The position numbers were made by a program, and so were the translations under genes. Shown one piece after another: positions 59,136 through 64,000 of a stretch of DNA of 64,000 nt (the first letter of the stretch is position 1; each line of letters starts with the position of its first letter). Under the pieces are notes generated by a model. The model worked only from the letters and a program-made list of their open reading frames with translations, made no database searches and was not told the DNA's origin. This DNA is from Planctomycetota bacterium (GTDB lineage: Bacteria; Planctomycetota; UBA1135), in contig PAHY01000042.1 in NCBI GenBank assembly GCA_002705055.1, forward strand, positions 162,363 to 226,362, read 5' to 3'.

Positions 59136-60482
59136 ATGATCCCATGTCTCCTGGGAATTCTCAGGATTCCCATCCCGGTCGATTCCGACCCACCCATGCA
59201 GACCGACCCCGGTTACGTCTTCAAGTACTTTGACCTGTTGGACGGGTTCATCCGCGTCCGCCAAGTCGAAGAGGGTGCTGGCTTGCCCCTACCCCCGGGG
59301 CAGCCGATTCCCCCTGACCGACGTCACTACCGGCGGCTGCTGGTCCGCCAGTGCCTGGAGAATCCGGAAGCGATCCTGCAGCGGGTGCACGCCCGCTACC
59401 CCGAGGAGACCGAGACCGTCGAAGATCTGCTCTATCGGATCTGCGTCGATGTGAACCCCCACCTGGAGATTCACTCGGTGACCATCCCGGCCCCGGCGCC
59501 GGAGGGTGCCGAGGAGACCGGCGCGGCATCCGGCACCATGACCCTCGCGCAGCGTTCGCGCGGGATCCAAGGCCGGCTGCGCCGGCTGGTGTTTGGTCAG
59601 GACGACGCGGTCGAAGCCGTCAGCAAGACGCTGGCGCGCGCGGCCGCCGGCCTGAATGATCCGGACCGGCCCGTCGGCTGCTTCCTGTTCGTCGGCCGGA
59701 CCGGCTGCGGCAAGACCGAGCTGGCCAAGGCGCTGGCGCGCGAGCTGCACCCCAGCCGCCCGCTGCTGCGGATCGACTGCACCGAGTACGGCCACGCGCA
59801 CGAGACCGCGCGGCTGACCGGGGCCCCTCCCGGCTACGTCGGGCACAACGACGGCGGCGCGCTGACCGAGCCGCTGCGCGAGCACCCCGATACCGTGGTG
59901 CTGTTCGACGAGGTCGAGAAGGCGCATGAGCGCCTGCACCATCTGCTGCTGCAGATCCTCGACGAAGGACGCCTGACCGACGGCAAGGGCCGCACGATCG
60001 ATCTGCGCCAGACGCTGATCATCCTGACTTCGAACATCGGCACCGAGGACTACCGGCGCGCCAGCGACAACCTTGGATTCAGCCGTCGCGAACTGGACGA
60101 CGCCGACTTCGAGTCGATCACCCAGGAGGCGCTGCTCCGCGGCTTCCGCCCCGAGTTCCTGAACCGCCTGGATCAGGTCTGCACTTTCCGCCCGCTCGAC
60201 TCAGGCAGCTGCCAGCGGATCGTGCGCAGCCGGCTGGAATCGCTGCGTGCGCGGATCGAGCCGAACGGCGTCGCGCTGCGCTGGACGCCGGCCGCGGTCC
60301 GCCGCCTGGCCGAACTCGGCACCCACGATGAGTACGGCGCCCGCGAGATTCGCCGCACCATCGACCGCGAGGTCGAGGAGCCGCTCAGCCACGAGATCCT
60401 GAACGGCCCCCGCTCTTCGCCCCCCGCCTTTCTGATCCGCAGCGTGCGCGGTCGGATCCGGATCGACCGCGAAGCAGCATGA
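59136..60482 (+). CDS. AAA+ protein of ClpB D2 type without the first AAA domain
   Basis: A 448-residue protein from ATG at 59136 (a GGAA lies upstream; ATG at 59196 is the alternative). The first 150 residues are unlike known Clp N-domains. The C-terminal part is one AAA+ module like ClpA/ClpB D2: Walker [10 protein letters not shown], the pore loop APPGYVGHN, Walker [12 protein letters not shown], sensor-1 [17 protein letters not shown] with the arginine finger, and [15 protein letters not shown] of sensor-2. It lacks D1 and the ClpB middle domain, and also the IGF/IGL loop I would expect for ClpP docking. Pairs with the histidine kinase gene 4 bases downstream. Substrate remodelling, unknown partner. 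Confidence 0.9.
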   Translation: MIPCLLGILRIPIPVDSDPPMQTDPGYVFKYFDLLDGFIRVRQVEEGAGLPLPPGQPIPPDRRHYRRLLVRQCLENPEAILQRVHARYPEETETVEDLLYRICVDVNPHLEIHSVTIPAPAPEGAEETGAASGTMTLAQRSRGIQGRLRRLVFGQDDAVEAVSKTLARAAAGLNDPDRPVGCFLFVGRTGCGKTELAKALARELHPSRPLLRIDCTEYGHAHETARLTGAPPGYVGHNDGGALTEPLREHPDTVVLFDEVEKAHERLHHLLLQILDEGRLTDGKGRTIDLRQTLIILTSNIGTEDYRRASDNLGFSRRELDDADFESITQEALLRGFRPEFLNRLDQVCTFRPLDSGSCQRIVRSRLESLRARIEPNGVALRWTPAAVRRLAELGTHDEYGAREIRRTIDREVEEPLSHEILNGPRSSPPAFLIRSVRGRIRIDREAA

Positions 60483-60486
60483 GCCG

Positions 60487-62295
60487 ATGGACGTGCAGCA
60501 GCGAGCCATCCTGAAAGCGGCGAGGGTCTTCCTCGTCGCTGCTGCGCTTTATCTGCTCGCCCACATGCTGATCCTGACCCACCTGCCCGGCTGGGTGCAG
60601 GGGGTCTGCGGCGCCCTGCTGGTCGGGGCGATCGCCAACGCCTCGACCCGCCCGTTCCAGCAGGCGCGCGAACAGGCCGAGGCGGCGATTCAGGCGCGCA
60701 GCGCCTTCCTGGCCGCGATGAGCCACGAGATTCGCACCCCGATGAACGGGGTGATCGGCATGACGCAGCTGCTCGCCGAGACCGAGCTGAACGGCGAGCA
60801 ACGTGAACAGCTTCGCCTGATTCGCGGCTCGGGGGAGTCGCTGCTGGCGATCATCAATGACATCCTCGACTTCTCCAAGATCGAGGCCGGCAAGCTGGAG
60901 ATCGAGCCGCATCCCTTTGAGCTGGATCACCTCATCGGAGATGTGCTCGAGCTGCTCGCCGCGCGCGCCAAGGAGAACCAGGTCGAGCTGGCGATGGACA
61001 TGCCGGTGGAGCTCCGCCGCAGCGTGATCGGCGATGCCGGCCGCGTCCGGCAGATCCTGACCAACCTGGTCGGCAACGCGATCAAGTTCACTCACGAGGG
61101 TCACGTGCTGGTGCGCGTGCGTGCGGCGAACGCGGACCGGCTCTGCGTCGAAGTCGTCGACACCGGCATCGGGATCTCCACCGAGGTCTGCAAGCGGCTG
61201 ATGCAGCCCTTCACCCAGGCCAACGCTTCGACCACCCGGAAGTACGGGGGAACCGGACTGGGTCTGGCGATCTCCAAGCAGCTCGTCGAGCTGATGGGCG
61301 GCAGCCTGCGCGTGCAGTCGGTCGAAGGTCAGGGCTCGACCTTCGGCTTCGAGCTGCCGCTGCCCGCCGCCGAAGAGGCCGCGCCCCCCGCCCGCGTCGA
61401 GGACCTGCAGGGTCTGCGCGTGCTGCTGGTGGATGATCTGGCCGTCAATCGCCAGGTCTACGGCGAGATGATGCGCGCCTGGGGCATCGTCTGCGATGCC
61501 GTCGCGGATGCCGATGAGGCACTGCTGCGGTTGCGCGCGGCGGCCGCCGAGCAGCAGCCTTATGCGATCGCGGTGCTGGATGAACTGATGCCCGGCACCG
61601 ACGGCGAAGGGCTGGGGCGGCAGATTCGCGAGGATCCGCTGCTGAAGTCGATGGACCTCGTGCTGACGACCTCGTCGGGCATGCGCGGCGACCGGCTGCG
61701 CTTCGAGAAGGCGGGCTTTCAGGCCTACCTGGTGAAGCCGGTGCGCGCCCAGGTGCTGCGCGGCGTGTTGGCTGCGCTGGCCCACGCCCAGAACGCCGGC
61801 CAGCCGATCGGACGCATCCTGACCCGGCAGATCTTCGAGGAACTCGAGCTCAGCACGGCGGCCCCGGCCCCGGTCGAGGCCCCGACCGCGGCCGCGGCCG
61901 AGGCGCTCGGCTGGAGGGTCCTGCTCGCCGAGGACAACGAGATCAACCAGAAGGTCGCCAAGCGCATGCTGCGCATGCTCGGCTGTGAGGTCGAGGTCGT
62001 GGCCGATGGCGCCCAGGCCGTCGAACGCGCCCAGGCAGAGCGCTTCGATCTGATCTTCATGGACTGCCAGATGCCGGTCCTCGACGGCCTGGAGGCCACC
62101 GCGGCGATCCGCGCAGCGGGGCTCCAGCTCCCCATCGTGGCGATGACCGCGCGGGCGATGCGGGGCGACGAGGAGCGCTGCCGCGCGGCCGGGATGGATG
62201 ACTACCTGCCCAAGCCGGTGCGTCGGGCTGCGCTGGAGGCGCTGCTGCAGCGCTGGCGGCCCGAACTCGAGCGACGGCGTCGGGACGCGGCCTGA
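60487..62295 (+). CDS. Hybrid histidine kinase with two receiver domains
   Basis: A 602-residue membrane hybrid kinase. Two N-terminal helices (about 11-30 and 36-52) enclose almost no periplasmic loop, so there is no sensor domain. Then HisKA with the phospho-acceptor His80 ([11 protein letters not shown]), HATPase ([30 protein letters not shown]), a first receiver ([14 protein letters not shown], phospho-Asp in VLDELMPG) and a second receiver ([28 protein letters not shown]). No HPt domain or DNA-binding output is fused, so a separate phosphotransfer protein or response regulator is needed. Co-transcribed with the AAA+ gene. Confidence 0.93.
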   Translation: MDVQQRAILKAARVFLVAAALYLLAHMLILTHLPGWVQGVCGALLVGAIANASTRPFQQAREQAEAAIQARSAFLAAMSHEIRTPMNGVIGMTQLLAETELNGEQREQLRLIRGSGESLLAIINDILDFSKIEAGKLEIEPHPFELDHLIGDVLELLAARAKENQVELAMDMPVELRRSVIGDAGRVRQILTNLVGNAIKFTHEGHVLVRVRAANADRLCVEVVDTGIGISTEVCKRLMQPFTQANASTTRKYGGTGLGLAISKQLVELMGGSLRVQSVEGQGSTFGFELPLPAAEEAAPPARVEDLQGLRVLLVDDLAVNRQVYGEMMRAWGIVCDAVADADEALLRLRAAAAEQQPYAIAVLDELMPGTDGEGLGRQIREDPLLKSMDLVLTTSSGMRGDRLRFEKAGFQAYLVKPVRAQVLRGVLAALAHAQNAGQPIGRILTRQIFEELELSTAAPAPVEAPTAAAAEALGWRVLLAEDNEINQKVAKRMLRMLGCEVEVVADGAQAVERAQAERFDLIFMDCQMPVLDGLEATAAIRAAGLQLPIVAMTARAMRGDEERCRAAGMDDYLPKPVRRAALEALLQRWRPELERRRRDAA

Positions 62296-62403
62296 TCCGG
62301 ACCCAGAAGCCCTCGAGAGCCGCTTCAGACCGCGTGATCCCCGCCGATAAGGGGACCGGGATGCCCCCGCCCCATCCGGCGCGGCAGGTATCCTCACCGA
62401 GGC

Positions 62404-63810
62404 ATGCTGCTGACCGCCGCCCTTGCACTCGCGCCCGTCCTCGGGCCGGCCCAAGACCCGGCCCAGGATCCGACGCCCCCCCTCCCCGCTGGCCTCGTGG
62501 CTCAGTGGGAAGGCGGACAGCTATCGGAGAAGAACTTTCAGGAGTTCCTCGGGCGCACCTTCAAGAACAAGCAGTTGGGCAATGACGCGCTGCGTCACCT
62601 GCTGCAGATCCAGCTGGTCGAGCTCGAAGCCGACCGGCGCAGCCTGACGGTCCCGCCCGAGCTGCTCGAAGAGCGGATCACCGAGGCGCGCGATGCCGCC
62701 GAGGCCGAGGGCTACGACCTGGAAAAGCTGGTCGAGTCACGCGGCCTGAGCATGCAGCGCTTCCGCAAGCTGCTCGGCGACTCCGTGCTGCACGAGATGA
62801 TGGCGCGCCAGGACCTCGGTCTGAAGCGCGGCCAAGCCGTCAGCGCGGAACAGCTGCAGCAGTGGACGGACGAGCGCCTGGCCAGCCTGATGGAACGCGC
62901 CCGGATCGCCCCGGAGGGCTACGCGATCCACGCCTCGCCGTACATCGTCACCACGCCCGAACTGGGCAAAGTGATCTCGGACATCCTCGGGCCGCTGCGC
63001 AAGCGGGAGTATCTCGAGCAGTTGGTGCTCGAGTCGTACATGCCGCAGTGGGCCAAGCAGGAAGGAATCATCCTGTCCGACGACGTGCTGGAGGCCGAGA
63101 TCGACTGGCGCCGCCGCCGCGTGGCCGAGAACCCGGCCTACGGCGGGGCGACTTACGAAGGCCTGCTCCAGACGCAGGGCGCGACGCTGGAAAGTGTGCG
63201 CCAGGGTTCGGAGCTGCGCCTGGCCGGCCTATTGCGGCTCTACAGCCGCACGGTCTACGACGAGGAGTGGTTCGCCGCCCTCGACGAGGAAGCGCGCACC
63301 CGACTCGAGAACGAGTACGGAGCCAAGCGTCGGGTCTCGTGGATGATGATCCGCGCCGTCGAAGAAAAGCGCACCGAGATCGACCTGGACTACGCCGGCG
63401 CGGCCAAGGAACTCGACATCTACGCCGCGCGCGCCCAGAACCCGACTCAGTTCGCGCAGCTCGCCGAGCGGTACAGCGAGCACGAAGAGTCGCGCAAGCG
63501 CGCCGGCGAGCTGGGCTGGATCTCCCGCTCTGGAAGCGGCGGCGCGGTCGACCCGGCGCTATCCGAGAACGCCTTCCGCGCCCCGGTCGGCGTGCCCTTT
63601 GGCCCCTTCCGCGTGAGTGGTGGCATGGCCCTGGTGTGGGTGCACGAGGAGCGTCAATCGGTCAGCGAGGAAGCCTTCCGTGACGAGGTGCGGCGCGGCC
63701 GCCACGTGGAGCTGCGTCAGCGTGTGCTCGAGAAGATTGAGCTGCGGACGGTGTATGACGAGGCTGCCCAGGTCAACGCCAGCGCCCAGGCGATCCCCGT
63801 GCGCGACTAA
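62404..63810 (+). CDS. SurA-like periplasmic peptidyl-prolyl isomerase
   Basis: A 468-residue secreted foldase. Signal peptide (MLLTAALALAPVLG, followed by repeated AQDP), a SurA-type helical chaperone domain (LRHLLQIQLVELEADRRSL..., MQRFRKLLGDSVLHEMMAR), a middle helical part, and a parvulin domain: PTQFAQLAERYSEHEESRK, GELGWISRSGSGGAVDP, ALSENAFRAPVGVPFGPFRV, GGMALVWVHEERQ. The parvulin fold is well kept. A 108-base gap separates it from the kinase gene; a strong terminator follows 62 bases after its stop. Together with two more members in this window it suggests a heavy load of outer-membrane or secreted proteins. Confidence 0.86.
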   Translation: MLLTAALALAPVLGPAQDPAQDPTPPLPAGLVAQWEGGQLSEKNFQEFLGRTFKNKQLGNDALRHLLQIQLVELEADRRSLTVPPELLEERITEARDAAEAEGYDLEKLVESRGLSMQRFRKLLGDSVLHEMMARQDLGLKRGQAVSAEQLQQWTDERLASLMERARIAPEGYAIHASPYIVTTPELGKVISDILGPLRKREYLEQLVLESYMPQWAKQEGIILSDDVLEAEIDWRRRRVAENPAYGGATYEGLLQTQGATLESVRQGSELRLAGLLRLYSRTVYDEEWFAALDEEARTRLENEYGAKRRVSWMMIRAVEEKRTEIDLDYAGAAKELDIYAARAQNPTQFAQLAERYSEHEESRKRAGELGWISRSGSGGAVDPALSENAFRAPVGVPFGPFRVSGGMALVWVHEERQSVSEEAFRDEVRRGRHVELRQRVLEKIELRTVYDEAAQVNASAQAIPVRD

Positions 63811-63872
63811 CAGAGTCTGACCCCCATGAGTGGGCTCGATTCTCGGGTCGACCCGTAACTTCCGACCTCGCA

Positions 63873-63915
63873 AAGCGTCCTCTGGGTGAACCCACCTGGA
63901 GGACGCTTCTTGTTT
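63873..63915 (+). terminator. Intrinsic terminator after the SurA-like gene
   Basis: A 10-bp perfect stem AAGCGTCCTC / GAGGACGCTT with an inner GGGTGAACCC element is followed by CTTGTTT. It is the clearest rho-independent terminator in the window. The palindrome CGGGTCGACCCG (63845-63856) lies just before it. Its second arm overlaps the start of the next ORF. Confidence 0.75.
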
Positions 63916-64000
63916 CACCCACCCTTCTGCCCGCGCTTCGGCTGCCCCTCTGCCGAGCGGGATCTCGCCTTCCGTTATCGCCGCTCCGGCTCCTATCACC
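63886..64000 (+). CDS. Partial ORF, zinc-ribbon N-terminus of a transposase-like protein
   Basis: From GTG 63886 the frame is open to the window edge and reads NPPGGRFLFHPPFCPRFGC, then PSAERDLAFRYRRSGSYH. The C-x4-C pair and the following F.YRRSGSY resemble the N-termini of zinc-ribbon transposases (C..C, then a RRGSY/K segment). Only 38 residues are visible, and the GTG lies inside a terminator hairpin, so coding is tentative. Confidence 0.35.
   Translation, partial: MNPPGGRFLFHPPFCPRFGCPSAERDLAFRYRRSGSYH

Noticed and set aside
55852..59139. A 1095-codon plus-strand frame over the kinase operon
   Set aside because: Antisense shadow; the minus strand carries HRDLKPGN, the zinc motif and Cys clusters.
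1..64000. tRNA, rRNA, CRISPR array or complete insertion sequence
   Set aside because: Gaps between genes are all under 200 bases and I saw no cloverleaf, array repeats or paired terminal repeats with a complete transposase.

Overview
This 64 kb window is a GC-rich, very gene-dense chromosome segment of a diderm bacterium. The envelope genes (apolipoprotein N-acyltransferase, putative lipoproteins, RND efflux pumps, SurA/PpiD-like foldases, a type II secretion-like pseudopilus, an O-antigen-ligase-like protein) show two membranes. The Ser/Thr kinase, FHA protein, LamG-bearing pseudopilins and many large secreted proteins make me lean towards Planctomycetota or a similar deep environmental lineage. 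That is an inference: there is no rRNA or other strong marker here.

Layout. (1) 1-6153, plus: arginine operon argC(partial)-argD-argF'-argB-argE-argH, built around an acetyl/succinyl-ornithine carbamoyltransferase, so arginine is made through N-acylated citrulline. (2) 6163-9614, minus: a lower-GC secreted hypothetical, then the threonine-degradation pair tdh-kbl. (3) 9651-22249, minus: moeA-lnt, a coiled-coil membrane protein and a small Lys-rich membrane protein, then the elongasome operon mreB-mreC-mreD-mrdA, a metzincin-like lipoprotein and rodA. (4) 22350-34543, plus: a periplasmic adaptor with two different RND pumps, then ribH-nusB-ftsY and an O-antigen-ligase/TPR-like protein. (5) 34540-54214, minus: a translationally coupled operon running FHA protein, PilM/PilN fusion, PilO, TPR/jelly-roll protein, GspG, GspH-LamG, a 1638-residue GspK-like protein, GspJ, GspI, a secreted CxxCxG protein, a parvulin-like foldase and scpB, followed by a PpiD-like protein. 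(6) 54403-64000: rsmE (plus); radC, a TPR/zinc-peptidase-like protein, a Cys-cluster protein and a Ser/Thr kinase (minus); then a ClpB-D2-only AAA+ protein, a hybrid histidine kinase and a SurA-like foldase (plus). A strong hairpin terminator follows, and then the start of a zinc-ribbon, transposase-like ORF.

How the genes may work together. The most unusual unit is region 5: a pseudopilus assembly operon whose subunits carry LamG/concanavalin-like modules and a recurring small surface motif, headed by a membrane FHA protein that could read phospho-threonine signals. The window has no secretin, assembly ATPase or platform (GspF) gene, so the machine must be completed elsewhere. Region 3 joins cell-wall elongation to a metalloprotease and to MreC-like coiled-coil proteins.

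Most same-strand neighbours in the main operons overlap or abut (ATGA, GTGA, TTGA or TGATG junctions), so translational coupling is widespread and GTG/TTG starts are common. I saw no tRNA, rRNA, CRISPR array or complete insertion sequence, and no gene-free stretch above 300 bases.
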